Below, in pieces: positions 1 through 8,399 of a stretch of 64,000 nucleotides of DNA. The translations under genes and the position numbers were made by a program. This stretch comes from UBA7703 sp963667195. GTDB lineage: Bacteria > Bacillota > Clostridia > Christensenellales > CAG-138. Where the stretch lies: positions 2,480,001-2,544,000 of the forward strand of contig OY762962.1 in the NCBI GenBank assembly GCA_963667195.1, in the 5' to 3' direction. Under the pieces are notes generated by a model. The model saw only the letters and a program-made list of their open reading frames with translations, made no database searches and was not told the origin of the DNA. Position 1 is the first letter of the stretch; each line of letters opens with the position of its first letter.

Positions 1-648
1 TTTTATGATCTGCTTTTGATGTCAATCAACGACGCTTCCTGCGTGATTGATGACGATTCACTGGAGTCGCTTGCGGAACTCTTCTCCAGAATTGTTGATT
101 TCAAAAGCGAATGGACCATGAACCATTCAAAATCGGTCAGCGTGCTTGCGGATCATATCGCCAGGCTTTACGGCTTGGATGAGAAGAAGTGTTTCTCCAT
201 AAGAATTGCCGGATACTTACATGATATCGGCAAAATCGCGATACCAATCGAAGTGCTCGATAAACCCGGAAAACTGGACACCAGTGAGTATAAAACGATA
301 AAGATGCACGCGACATACTCTTCCTTGATCCTATCGCGCATACCGGCTCTGGGCGATATTGCGAAATGGGCAATGCTGCATCATGAAAAGCACGACAAAT
401 CCGGGTATCCGCTCGGCAAAGGAGCGGTGGATTTTACGATTGAGATGGACATCCTTGCCTTTGCCGATATTTTCGCAGCTCTTGCGGAGAACCGACCGTA
501 TCGGGCAGCGTTGACGCAAGAGAAGATCCTTGAACTGCTGAAAAGCTTCACTCCGGATTTGCTGGATGCATCCGTCTACGATGTCATAGAGAAGAATATG
601 AGTTTTCTCTATGAAGTCAATGCATCGGCCGGAAAGATATCCTATTAA
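1..648 (+). CDS. HD-GYP domain protein, 5'-truncated by window edge
   Basis: The reading frame is open from base 1, so the N-terminus lies outside the window; an internal TTG/ATG at 16-21 is probably not the true start. The visible 216 codons are an HD-GYP domain: a helix with HSKSV, then AGYLHDIGK (the HD metal-binding pair), HHEKHDKSGYP (the HHE...GYP signature) and a DILAFADIFAAL helix. HD-GYP proteins hydrolyse cyclic-di-GMP to GMP in the cytoplasm, usually behind a sensory domain, which would be in the missing part. The GYP motif is intact, so catalysis is plausible. It ends at a shared terminator facing the convergent SpoIIP-like gene. Confidence 0.85.
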   Translation, partial: FYDLLLMSINDASCVIDDDSLESLAELFSRIVDFKSEWTMNHSKSVSVLADHIARLYGLDEKKCFSIRIAGYLHDIGKIAIPIEVLDKPGKLDTSEYKTIKMHATYSSLILSRIPALGDIAKWAMLHHEKHDKSGYPLGKGAVDFTIEMDILAFADIFAALAENRPYRAALTQEKILELLKSFTPDLLDASVYDVIEKNMSFLYEVNASAGKISY

Positions 649-662
649 CAGGAACGCAAAAA

Positions 663-696
663 CAAAATGGGCACCGTATGGTGCCCATTTTGTTTT
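663..696. terminator. bidirectional intrinsic terminator
   Basis: A 13-bp perfect stem (663-675 with 680-692) with a 4-nt GTAT loop is followed by a T-rich tract on the plus strand. The complementary strand also ends in a T-rich tract, so it can serve both the HD-GYP gene and the convergent SpoIIP-like gene. Confidence 0.85.
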
Positions 697-798
697 GTAG
701 AGAGAACGCATAAGTAATTCGATTACGCGAAACATTCGTTGGACAAGTTATTTTTGGGTCGAATCACGTTGATGTTGTCTCCAGAAACTCGATTGGTA

Positions 799-1707
799 CT
801 ATTGAGCAATGGGACATACCGATTCGATCGCGTCCGCAAGATATGGCACGGTGTTGAGCACAGCCTCCATGGTGTCCGCGTTGGTGCCGATCTCGGCAAG
901 CAAACACAGCCCCATGTGCTGGTTGAAGCGCCCGACCTTTAATCGGATCGGCTTGATCAGATCCGGCTGCTTTGCCGCGATATTTTCCAGCAGCGACAGC
1001 GCAAAAGTGTAGTTGTTCTTCCAATCTGGCAACGTGTCATATTCGCCGTCATAGGTGCCGATGCCGGTTCCTACGACAAAAAAGAGCTTTGCGTATGGGA
1101 TGTTGTCGATCAGAATCGTGTTATCCGAGCGGCCTTTTTGCTTGCTGGAATTGCGGTGCAGGTCGATATAGAGATCGACATTGTCATATTTCTGCATGAG
1201 AGTGAGTGATCGCGAGTATGCACTCGTGATATCCTCGCCCTCAACGTCGGTCGTGTCGTGGATGACCGTGAATCCGCGCGCTTCCAGCGCCTGTTGCAGC
1301 GCATTGCCGACGGCGACGACGTTGTATTTCGTGTTCTCCGTGCGCCCGGGCTCGGTCTCGACATAGCTGCCCGCTTCCGTCTTGAGATAGGACTCCGTCG
1401 CGTGTGTGTGGTAGATCAGCACCACCGGCTTGTGATCAAGCGGAAAGGTGGTTGCGCGAAACTGCGCCGCGATGTCGCTGCGGAGCGTGATATCGCCGTC
1501 CTCGTCGATGATCATCTCCGGCACAGGCGTTGGGGATGCGGTTGGCGTAGTGGGAATTGTTTCAATCAAAAGCGGCGTACTCGTGTCCTCCTCGGGTGAT
1601 GTGGTACTACTTGCTGCCTGCTCCGCCGCGCATCCGCTCAAGCCAAACAACGCAACACCGCAGAGAACGGACGCAACGCAGCGCTTGATGGAAAAACGTC
1701 GCTTCAT
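799..1707 (-). CDS. SpoIIP-family peptidoglycan hydrolase, predicted lipoprotein
   Basis: 302 aa. Residues 1-26 form a lipoprotein signal ending in the lipobox LSGC, followed by a Ser/Thr/Pro linker to about residue 65. The rest matches the SpoIIP amidase/endopeptidase fold: IYHTHATESY (metal-binding His and Glu), YNVVAVGNAL, a DLHRNS motif and a GTNADTMEAVLNTVPYLADAI C-terminus. SpoIIP cleaves septal peptidoglycan during engulfment, but is normally membrane-anchored and encoded near gpr. Here the gene is third in a two-component-system operon: its ATG overlaps the kinase stop by 4 bp (ATGA), with AAAGGAG upstream. A vegetative, stress-induced paralogue is therefore likely (inference). Confidence 0.8.
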   Translation of the reverse strand: MKRRFSIKRCVASVLCGVALFGLSGCAAEQAASSTTSPEEDTSTPLLIETIPTTPTASPTPVPEMIIDEDGDITLRSDIAAQFRATTFPLDHKPVVLIYHTHATESYLKTEAGSYVETEPGRTENTKYNVVAVGNALQQALEARGFTVIHDTTDVEGEDITSAYSRSLTLMQKYDNVDLYIDLHRNSSKQKGRSDNTILIDNIPYAKLFFVVGTGIGTYDGEYDTLPDWKNNYTFALSLLENIAAKQPDLIKPIRLKVGRFNQHMGLCLLAEIGTNADTMEAVLNTVPYLADAIESVCPIAQ

Positions 1708-2981
1708 TCCAGCTCCTTTCTGCCGTGCCGCGGGCTCACGCAGCGGAGAGGAAGCGAAACGTGGAAGGTGGTACCTGCTTCCGCGCTGCTGGTGACGGAA
1801 ATTTTGCCGTGATGCGCGGCGACTATGCTTTGCGCGATGGAGAGGCCAAGACCGTAGCCGCCTGCACTTCTCGCGCGATCAACGCGATAGAACCGCTCAA
1901 ACAGATGCGGCAATTCCTCCTCCGGAATCGGGGTTCCGGTGTTGTGCACGCGAAGATTCGCGTTCCCGCCTTCGCTGCAAAGCTCGACATCCACGCTGCC
2001 ATGCGCGTTGACGTACTTCAACGCGTTGTCGAGCAGCACGCCGCACAATCTGCGGAGCTTTGGTTCGCTGCCGGTCAGCACAATGTGCGGCTGGATGGTA
2101 TCATTGAGCGTGATGCCGGACTCAAACGCCAGCGATGCAAAGGAGAGAATGCTTCCCTGCGCAACGTCGGAAAAGTTGACGTCCGAAAGGGTTTCCCGGT
2201 TCACGGAGTCGTCCGTCTTGGCAAGGAACAGCAAATCCTCAACAAGGGACTTCATGCGCTCGCCTTCGGATTGCGTGTTTTCGATCCATTGGCGCTCTTG
2301 CGCGATGGTTTGATCCGTATGCGACAGCAGAATTTTCTGGTTGGCAAGGATCACGGTCAGCGGCGTTTTCAGCTCGTGGCTCGCGTCCGCGATGAATTGC
2401 TTCTGACGGTTCCAGGCGGATTCGACCGGCCTGAGCGCCAGATTTGCCAGCAGCAGGCTCACAAAGAAGAACGCCAACAGCGCAAGCACGCCGACCAGAA
2501 GCGAGGAAATCACAAGCTGCGTCATGGTAGCGATATCGCTTCTTGCGTCCAGAAAAGCAATTCTGGTTCCGCTGCTATCGGTTGAGACCAGATAGCGCAG
2601 CGAATATGCGCGGATGATGCCGGAGTCCTGATTGGAAGACAGTGCGATCTGCGCCAACGTTTGTGCCGTTTCGTCGTTGACATCAACGGAGTGGACAGAT
2701 TCGATGCTCGCTTGTCCTTGGCTGTCAATAGAAAGAACAAAACCGACAAAAAAGTCGTTCTTCTTCGGCGCAAGAGTATCCTGCCGATCCTTTGATTTGC
2801 CGATTTCAAGCTTCGGCACATCTTCCGCCCGCCGATCTAGCAGTAGCGACAATGTACGCGTCGCGTTTTGCTGCTGCGTGTTCTCCGTATAGAGGCATAA
2901 GCCGGTGAAGACAACCAGTAACACCACGAGCACAAGCGACATATTGATGAGAACAAGCTTTCGCCGCAGTTGTTGAATCAT
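1704..2981 (-). CDS. two-component sensor histidine kinase
   Basis: 425 aa. A transmembrane helix at about residues 9-31 and another at about 153-183 bracket an extracytoplasmic sensor region of about 120 residues. The cytoplasmic part has a HisKA dimerisation domain (FIADASHELKTPL, phospho-acceptor near His202) and a HATPase_c domain with an N box (LLDNALKYVN) and G box (GYGLGLSIA). It would autophosphorylate and pass phosphate to the regulator encoded just upstream, whose stop overlaps this start by 4 bp (ATGA; SD GGAGG). The downstream SpoIIP-like gene is coupled the same way, so all three are co-expressed. The signal sensed cannot be told from sequence. Confidence 0.9.
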   Translation of the reverse strand: MIQQLRRKLVLINMSLVLVVLLVVFTGLCLYTENTQQQNATRTLSLLLDRRAEDVPKLEIGKSKDRQDTLAPKKNDFFVGFVLSIDSQGQASIESVHSVDVNDETAQTLAQIALSSNQDSGIIRAYSLRYLVSTDSSGTRIAFLDARSDIATMTQLVISSLLVGVLALLAFFFVSLLLANLALRPVESAWNRQKQFIADASHELKTPLTVILANQKILLSHTDQTIAQERQWIENTQSEGERMKSLVEDLLFLAKTDDSVNRETLSDVNFSDVAQGSILSFASLAFESGITLNDTIQPHIVLTGSEPKLRRLCGVLLDNALKYVNAHGSVDVELCSEGGNANLRVHNTGTPIPEEELPHLFERFYRVDRARSAGGYGLGLSIAQSIVAAHHGKISVTSSAEAGTTFHVSLPLRCVSPRHGRKELE

Positions 2982-3658
2982 GCTTCCGCCTCCGATCCAA
3001 GCCGATAGCCGAGTTTTCTGATGGTTTGAATGCCTACCTTTGAACCGATGAAAAACAGCTTTTTGCGCAGGAAGGAGATATACGCTTCCACATTATTATC
3101 CTCCGCTTCGCTTTCCGGACCCCAAACCTTGACGATGAGCTGCTCCTTCGGCACGATTGCGTTTTGTGAGAGCATGAGCAGCTTCATCACTTCGAACTCT
3201 TTATAACTCAGCCGGATTCGCTTCGCGCCGCAGCGAAGATCGCTGTTAGCCAGCTCCAGCACGATATCTTCAAAGGCCATCTCTTCCAGAAACACTTCAC
3301 CCTGCCTGCGGGTCAGCGCGCGGATGCGCGCCGTGAGCTCCTCTGGCGCGAACGGCTTGGTCATGTAATCGTCCGCGCCGCAATCCAGACCGTTGATCTT
3401 GCTTTCCAGCTCGTCGCGCGCGGTCAGCATCAGAACGGGGGTTGCGACTTTGTCGCGCCGCAGCGCGCGCACAATATCGAAACCATTTCGCTTTGGCAGC
3501 ATGACATCGAGAATGACCGCGTCATATTCTCCCGAACGCGCGTATTGATAACCGTCCTCGCCGTCATAGACGGTGTCCACGGTGTATCTCTGCTCGCGCA
3601 TGATCTGGGTCAGCGCATCCGCGAGCCGCTTTTCATCTTCAACCACTAAGATTCGCAT
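2978..3658 (-). CDS. OmpR/PhoB-family response regulator
   Basis: 226 aa. The receiver domain has the acidic pocket VVEDEK, the phospho-acceptor Asp near residue 51 in AVILDVMLP, and the conserved Lys in YMTKPF. The C-terminal half is a winged helix ending in IQTIRKLGYRL, typical of OmpR/PhoB regulators, which usually bind direct repeats spaced 10-11 bp. It is first in a three-gene operon with its kinase. The divergent operon starting at 3870 has four half-sites at 11-bp spacing in its promoter and is the obvious candidate target. Confidence 0.92.
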   Translation of the reverse strand: MRILVVEDEKRLADALTQIMREQRYTVDTVYDGEDGYQYARSGEYDAVILDVMLPKRNGFDIVRALRRDKVATPVLMLTARDELESKINGLDCGADDYMTKPFAPEELTARIRALTRRQGEVFLEEMAFEDIVLELANSDLRCGAKRIRLSYKEFEVMKLLMLSQNAIVPKEQLIVKVWGPESEAEDNNVEAYISFLRKKLFFIGSKVGIQTIRKLGYRLGSEAEA

Positions 3659-3719
3659 GGAATCATTCCCCCCGATGCAGCCAAACTATCGAGAAATTGA
3701 CCTTTTCCGTTCCAAGTTC

Positions 3720-3749
3720 AGTATAAGCTGTTTTCGTGTCCGCGGGCAA
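3720..3749 (-). promoter_or_regulatory. putative promoter of the two-component operon
   Basis: Reading the minus strand, TTGCCC (3749-3744) and TATACT (3725-3720) are separated by 18 bp, placing a start near 3713, about 55 nt before the regulator ATG. The -35 lies within a CCGCGG-N6-CCGCGG palindrome (3740-3757). On the plus strand this palindrome is followed by six T (3760-3765) and would also act as a terminator or insulator. Confidence 0.45.
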
Positions 3750-3792
3750 TGCCGCGGCCTTTTTTATCCTGCGCCCATGATATCGCCAAACC

Positions 3793-3847
3793 CTGAAAAT
3801 AGGCTGAAAACCCATTTCAGCAAGTTTTCAGCATCGCGCTTTACAAT
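3793..3847 (+). promoter_or_regulatory. phased operator and -10 for the VTC/redox operon
   Basis: CTGAAAA occurs at 3793 and 3804, and its complement TTTCAG at 3815 and 3826, all in the same 11-bp phase. A TACAAT -10 follows at 3842-3847, without a recognisable -35. Such phased half-sites replacing the -35 are how PhoB/OmpR regulators activate promoters. A start near 3854 would leave only about 16 nt before the ATG at 3870. Control by the divergent regulator is inference. Confidence 0.5.
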
Positions 3848-3869
3848 TGCGGCATGAGAGGTGAATCAC

Positions 3870-4589
3870 ATGCAGGGCAACACATTTGAACGTTATGAAG
3901 AGAAGTATCTGCTCTCAGCGGCACAGTGCCAGGCGATCATGACCGGATTTCGAGGCAGGATGCAGCCGGATTTGTTCGGCAGGAGCATGGTTTCGAGTAT
4001 CTATTATGATACGCCGGACTACCGCCTGATCCGTTCTTCTCTGGAGAAGCCGGATTACAAGGAAAAGCTACGTGTTCGGGCTTATGGGAATCCGTCCGCG
4101 GAAAGCAAAGCCTTTGTCGAACTGAAAAAGAAGGTGGACGGTATTGTCTACAAGCGCCGCGCGGAGATGCCGATTTCGCAGGCAAATTTACTCTTATCGG
4201 GAAAGAAAACCGAACAGGACACGCAGATCATGCGGGAGATTCAATACTTCGTTCGTTTTTATCAGCCGCAGCCAAGTGTGTTTCTCTCCTATCGAAGAGT
4301 GGCTTATACCGGAGCCGAGAGCGGTCTACGCATCACGTTTGACGACGACATCCGCTTTCGCACCAGTGCACTGCGGCTGACTGCCGGCATCTGGGGACAG
4401 GAACTGCTGACTCCTTGCATGACGCTCATGGAGATCAAGGCGCCGGGCGCGATGCCGCTCTGGCTGTGCGAGCTACTGAATCACAACCACGTGTACCCGA
4501 CCAGCTTTTCAAAATATGGCGCTTGCTATCGGGATTACATATACCCGCAACTGCAACAGCAGGAGAAAGGACGAAACGCATATGCTTGA
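3870..4589 (+). CDS. VTC-domain (polyphosphate polymerase-type) protein
   Basis: 239 aa. It carries the VTC/CYTH-like tunnel fold: FERYEEKYLL at the N-terminus, YYDTPDY, KLRVRAYG, FVELKKKV and YKRR, i.e. the alternating basic strands that bind polyphosphate in yeast Vtc4. The ATG at 3870 was chosen because AGAGGTG ends 6 nt upstream; a GTG at 3861 lies inside that SD. In clostridia this gene usually precedes DUF4956 and Cthe_2159-like or CotH genes, as here. The 8-bp overlap with the next gene indicates coupling. Whether it makes polyphosphate or modifies a surface polymer is not known. Confidence 0.85.
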   Translation: MQGNTFERYEEKYLLSAAQCQAIMTGFRGRMQPDLFGRSMVSSIYYDTPDYRLIRSSLEKPDYKEKLRVRAYGNPSAESKAFVELKKKVDGIVYKRRAEMPISQANLLLSGKKTEQDTQIMREIQYFVRFYQPQPSVFLSYRRVAYTGAESGLRITFDDDIRFRTSALRLTAGIWGQELLTPCMTLMEIKAPGAMPLWLCELLNHNHVYPTSFSKYGACYRDYIYPQLQQQEKGRNAYA

Positions 4590-5252
4590 AAGCATTTTAT
4601 CCACCAGTACGGATTTGACGATTGCACAGTTTTTGATTCTGACGGGGGTGTCCCTGCTGCTGGGGCTCATCAGTGCCCTGATCTACATGCACCGCAACAC
4701 CTACACAAAAGGGGTGTGCTCTCGCTCGTGCTGCTGCCGACGGTGGTGCAGACGGTGATTCTGCTGGTTTCGGGGAATCTCGGCGCCGGGGTTGCCGTCG
4801 CGGGAACGTTCTCGCTGGTGCGCTTTCGCTCCGTTCCGGGTGGCGCGCGGGAGATCGCCGCAATCTTTACGGCGATGGCGATTGGGCTTGCGACAGGTAT
4901 GGGGTACATCGCGGTGGCGGCGCTGCTGACTGTTGCGGTAGGGCTTGCGAGCCTTTTGATGGTTCATCTGCGATTTGGCGAGCAGGACGAAAACAATCGG
5001 AGGCTTCGCGTGACCATGCCGGAAGACCTCGACTACACCAAGGTGTTTGACGATGTCTTTGCGCAATACACGACGCGCACAGACTTGAAAAAGGTGAAAA
5101 CAACCAATCTCGGCAGCATGTTTGAACTGCAATACGATGTGACGCTGCGCGATCGTGATCAGGAAAAGGCATTCATCGACGCGCTGCGCACCCGCAATGG
5201 CAACCTGAATATCATGCTGTCGCGTTTGCCGGCAAGCAACGACGAATTATGA
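4582..5252 (+). pseudogene. DUF4956 membrane protein, interrupted by a frameshift
   Basis: The first 43 codons (from ATG 4582, ending IYMHRNTYTK) encode an N-terminal membrane helix. The rest of the family (VLLPTVVQTVILLVSG, AGTFSLVRFRSVPG, then a soluble C-terminal domain) continues in the -1 frame from about 4713. Joining the frames at the A4G4 run (4707-4714) restores a continuous protein of about 223 aa with no missing family residues, so a single base appears lost in a homopolymer. The heptamer is not a canonical -1 slippery site. Either the gene is freshly broken or the base call is wrong. DUF4956 proteins accompany VTC proteins; their function is unknown. Confidence 0.8.
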
Positions 5253-5280
5253 GGAAATCTTCAGCACAGGGAGTATGAAT

Positions 5281-6960
5281 ATGAGAAAATCAAAAATTCT
5301 GTTTACGATAATGACCGCGGCCGCGCTCGCGTTTTCGGCAGGATGCCAGAGCGCGGAATCGACGGCAAGCGCGGCGGATTCGACAAGTGTGCAGGTGGTC
5401 ACCGCACAGGCAGCGGCTGCGGAGTCCGCCGCGGTGCAGCTCTCGACAGAGGCGTATTCCGACAGGGATCTTGACGCCTCCTATGACGCAAGCGAGGCCA
5501 TCCGCGTGGATCTTTCCACGGTGACGGGCGACTACACTATCACAACCGCGGGCGTTTACGTCTTCACCGGTACGCTGTCGGACGGCTCGATTCTCGTCAA
5601 CGCGGGCGAGGAGGACAAGGTGCAAATCGTGCTCTCCAACGCGAGCATCACCAACAGTGACGGACCCGCGATCTACGCGGTCGCTGCGGACAAGGTGTTT
5701 GTGACCGCTGAAGCGGGTACGGCGAATACGCTTTCCGACGGATCGAACTACACGACCGATTCGTTCGGCAACAACCCCGACGGCGCGATCTTTGCCCGCT
5801 GTGATTTGACCCTCAATGGTACCGGCTCGCTCCAAGTGAGCGGCAATTACAAATTCGGCATCGTCGGCAAGGACGACGTGGTGATTACAAACCTCTCGCT
5901 GCAGGTGGGCGCTGTTTCCGACGGCATCGTCGGCAAGGACAGCGTTTCAATCGGAAGCGGAACGATCTCGATCGTTGCCGGAGGCGACGGCATCGTCAGC
6001 GAAAACAGCGAGGACACAACGGCCGGCAGCGTGCTGATCGACGGCGGAACCATCACCATCCAAACAGGCGGCTCCGGCGCGGACAGTTCAAAGGGAATCA
6101 AGGCACAGGCGGCGCTCGCCATCAACGGCGGTGATATTACAATCGATGCGGAAGACGACGCACTGCACAGCACGACATCGGTCGCTGTCACAAACGGGAC
6201 TCTCCGCTTGTCCTCCGGTGACGACGGCATCCACAGCGACGACCTTGTTGCAATCTCCGGCGGCGAAATCAGCATCAGCAAGAGCTATGAGGGCATCGAA
6301 GGTGGAACCATCACGGTTTCCGGCGGAACGATCGACCTAGCCAGTTCGGACGACGGCTTCAATGCGGCGGGCGGTGCGGACAGCTCCGCAAGCAACGGCC
6401 CGCGCGGAAACGACCCCTTTGCCGTGGACACCAGCAAATCCCTCGTGATTTCCGGAGGAACGATCACTGTCAATGCGGATGGCGACGGTCTCGATAGCAA
6501 CGGAACGATGTCTATTAGCGGCGGAACGATCTATGTATCTGGCCCGACGGCTTCCAACAACGGCGCGCTCGACAGCGGAAGCACGATGACCATCTCCGGC
6601 GGAACCATCATCGCCGCGGGCAGCGCGGGCATGGCACAGACGTTTGATGAGACATCGACGCAGGCTTCGATCTCTTACACATTTGCCTCGGTGCAGCAAG
6701 CAGGCACGACTATTACGCTCAAGGATACTACCGGCAATGCGATCGCTTCTTATACGCCGGAGAAGGTCTACCAGAGCGTTGTGATCAGCGCGCCGAGCTT
6801 GACGATCGGGCAGAGCTACACGCTCTATACCGACAGCACATCGGTCGAGACCATCACACTTTCCGGCGTGGTGACGACCATTGGTTCCGGCAACGCGGCG
6901 GGCGGCATGAACGGAAACGTCGGCAGCGGACAACGCCCCGACGGCGGAAAGCGCAGGTGA
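5281..6960 (+). CDS. Cthe_2159-like carbohydrate-binding beta-helix lipoprotein
   Basis: 559 aa. The lipoprotein signal ends in FSAGC near residue 21. After a Ser/Ala linker come repeated short strands with ISGGTI / DGI(V/H)S / NGDGLDSNG patterns, diagnostic of a right-handed parallel beta-helix with Asp-rich turns (calcium sites in the Clostridium thermocellum Cthe_2159 family, which binds cellulose and pectin-type polymers). ATG 5281 is preferred over 5275 because GGGAG ends 7 nt before it. A C-terminal cap after residue 470 ends in a Gly/Asn-rich tail. It probably sits on the outer membrane face and binds an acidic glycan. Confidence 0.85.
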   Translation: MRKSKILFTIMTAAALAFSAGCQSAESTASAADSTSVQVVTAQAAAAESAAVQLSTEAYSDRDLDASYDASEAIRVDLSTVTGDYTITTAGVYVFTGTLSDGSILVNAGEEDKVQIVLSNASITNSDGPAIYAVAADKVFVTAEAGTANTLSDGSNYTTDSFGNNPDGAIFARCDLTLNGTGSLQVSGNYKFGIVGKDDVVITNLSLQVGAVSDGIVGKDSVSIGSGTISIVAGGDGIVSENSEDTTAGSVLIDGGTITIQTGGSGADSSKGIKAQAALAINGGDITIDAEDDALHSTTSVAVTNGTLRLSSGDDGIHSDDLVAISGGEISISKSYEGIEGGTITVSGGTIDLASSDDGFNAAGGADSSASNGPRGNDPFAVDTSKSLVISGGTITVNADGDGLDSNGTMSISGGTIYVSGPTASNNGALDSGSTMTISGGTIIAAGSAGMAQTFDETSTQASISYTFASVQQAGTTITLKDTTGNAIASYTPEKVYQSVVISAPSLTIGQSYTLYTDSTSVETITLSGVVTTIGSGNAAGGMNGNVGSGQRPDGGKRR

Positions 6961-6967
6961 TGCTGCC

Positions 6968-7978
6968 GTGACACGCAAAAAGAGCTTTTTACAGAGACAC
7001 GGATACGCGCTGTTCTTCTCGCTCGCGCTGATGGCGCTGACCGGATTTGTATTGTTGGATACGTTCGTTTTGCCGCACGCTGTAGCCTCCGTTGTGACCA
7101 CGGCGGCAAGCGAACAGACCGCGCAGACAACGCAGAGCCAGGCGCAGACGAGCACGGGCACGACCGCCACGGTGGTCAACACGGCCAGCAGCGCCGCGCA
7201 GACGGAGACGCAGAGTGAGAATGCTTCCGGTGAAGTCATCGTAACGGATAGCGCTTACTCCGGCAATGGGATCAGCATCGTGATCACGACGGTGCGGACA
7301 AATAACACCAACGCGTATGTTGCGGATGTGCAACTAACAAATGCAAATAGTCTCAAGACGGCGCTTGCGCAGGACACCTTTGGGAGCAACATCACCCAAA
7401 CGACCAGCGCGATAGCGCAGGCAAACAACGCGATACTCGCGATCAACGGCGATTACTACGGCGCGAACAAGCGTGGTTACGTGATTAAAAACGGCGTGCT
7501 GTATCGCGACACCGTCCGGCAGGGCGACAACACGGAGGACCTCGCGATCTACGCCGACGGCAGCTTTTCGATCATCGACGAGACGCAGGTGTCCGCGCAG
7601 GAATTACTCGATAGCGGCGTTGTGCAGCTGCTTTCCTTTGGGCCAACGCTGATCGAGAACAGCGAGATTCAGGTTTCCGCCTCGGACGAGGTTTCCCGCG
7701 CGAAGACGACAAATCCGCGCACGGCAATCGGCATCATCGACGAACGGCACTACATCATCGTCGTTGCGGATGGTCGCACGGACGAAAGCGAAGGCCTGAG
7801 CCTGCTGGAATTGGCGAAACTCATGGAATCCTACGGCTGCGTGACGGCCTACAACCTCGACGGCGGCGGTTCCTCCACGATGGTTTTCAACGGTGTCGTG
7901 GTGAATCAGCCGACGACGAGCGGGAATGAAATTTCGGAAAGGTCGGTGAGCGACATTGTCTATATTGCAGCAGAGTAA
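6968..7978 (+). CDS. phosphodiester glycosidase (NAGPA-domain) protein
   Basis: 336 aa with GTG start. One N-terminal membrane helix (about 14-36) and a Thr/Ala/Gln-rich stalk to about residue 90 tether an external NAGPA domain. Recognisable blocks are AILAINGDYYG, TNPRTAIGI and the YNLDGGGSSTM signature with the terminal SERSVSDIVYI. The family hydrolyses phosphodiester-linked sugars (uncovering enzyme; bacterial members act on wall or exopolysaccharide phosphodiesters). Following the glycan-binding lipoprotein by 7 nt, it likely acts on the same surface polymer (inference). Confidence 0.85.
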   Translation: MTRKKSFLQRHGYALFFSLALMALTGFVLLDTFVLPHAVASVVTTAASEQTAQTTQSQAQTSTGTTATVVNTASSAAQTETQSENASGEVIVTDSAYSGNGISIVITTVRTNNTNAYVADVQLTNANSLKTALAQDTFGSNITQTTSAIAQANNAILAINGDYYGANKRGYVIKNGVLYRDTVRQGDNTEDLAIYADGSFSIIDETQVSAQELLDSGVVQLLSFGPTLIENSEIQVSASDEVSRAKTTNPRTAIGIIDERHYIIVVADGRTDESEGLSLLELAKLMESYGCVTAYNLDGGGSSTMVFNGVVVNQPTTSGNEISERSVSDIVYIAAE

Positions 7979-8396
7979 GCCACTAAGTAAATCGCGGAAG
8001 ACGGCGCTGATATACGGAATACTCTCGGCATTCTTCGCTCTGTTCAGCGTAGTCTATCTTCAGTTTAGCCACGGGGCGAGCTCTCCGTTTATGATCTGGC
8101 TGTTTGCGGCGCCGCTGGTTCTCGGCATGGTTCCTGCATTGCTGCTGGGCAGGGTCGAATCAAGCATACGGCCAAACACGACGGTGCGGAATCTTTGGAA
8201 TTCCGCGATTGCGACGCTGAGCGCGGGTATGCTGGTGCGCGCGATCATCAATATTTCCGGGCGCTATACGGAATATGACACGATCTATTGGATTGCGTCC
8301 GGCGTGCTGTTTGCGCTGGCTGCCGCGGTCTACGTCAAACGGACGGCGCTGAGGCGTCGACAACAGACACGATATGCAAGTGTAATTGAGGGTTAA
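7956..8396 (+). CDS. small four-helix membrane protein, unknown function
   Basis: 146 aa, TTG start overlapping the preceding gene by 23 bp, with GGTGAG 5 nt upstream. A second TTG at 7965 is also possible. Four hydrophobic segments (about 17-38, 46-63, 80-100, 108-126) and a basic Arg-rich C-terminal tail suggest an inner-membrane protein. I recognise no family. The tight packing (stop 3 nt before the next ATG) makes it a subunit or accessory of the redox operon. Confidence 0.65.
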   Translation: MSILQQSKPLSKSRKTALIYGILSAFFALFSVVYLQFSHGASSPFMIWLFAAPLVLGMVPALLLGRVESSIRPNTTVRNLWNSAIATLSAGMLVRAIINISGRYTEYDTIYWIASGVLFALAAAVYVKRTALRRRQQTRYASVIEG

Positions 8397-8399
8397 GTT

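Noticed and set aside
3740..3765. Attenuator for the VTC operon (CCGCGG palindrome plus T run)
   Set aside because: The plus-strand promoter (-10 at 3842) lies downstream of it, so it cannot be in that leader; it is kept only as a possible insulator or operator.
4707..4714. Programmed -1 frameshift in the DUF4956 gene
   Set aside because: The AAAAGGGG run is not an X-XXY-YYZ heptamer and no clear downstream pseudoknot is seen; a lost base explains the data better.
6337..7239. Long minus-strand open frame opposite the beta-helix and glycosidase genes
   Set aside because: It is an antisense shadow produced by repetitive, GC-biased codons; no ribosome site or family match.
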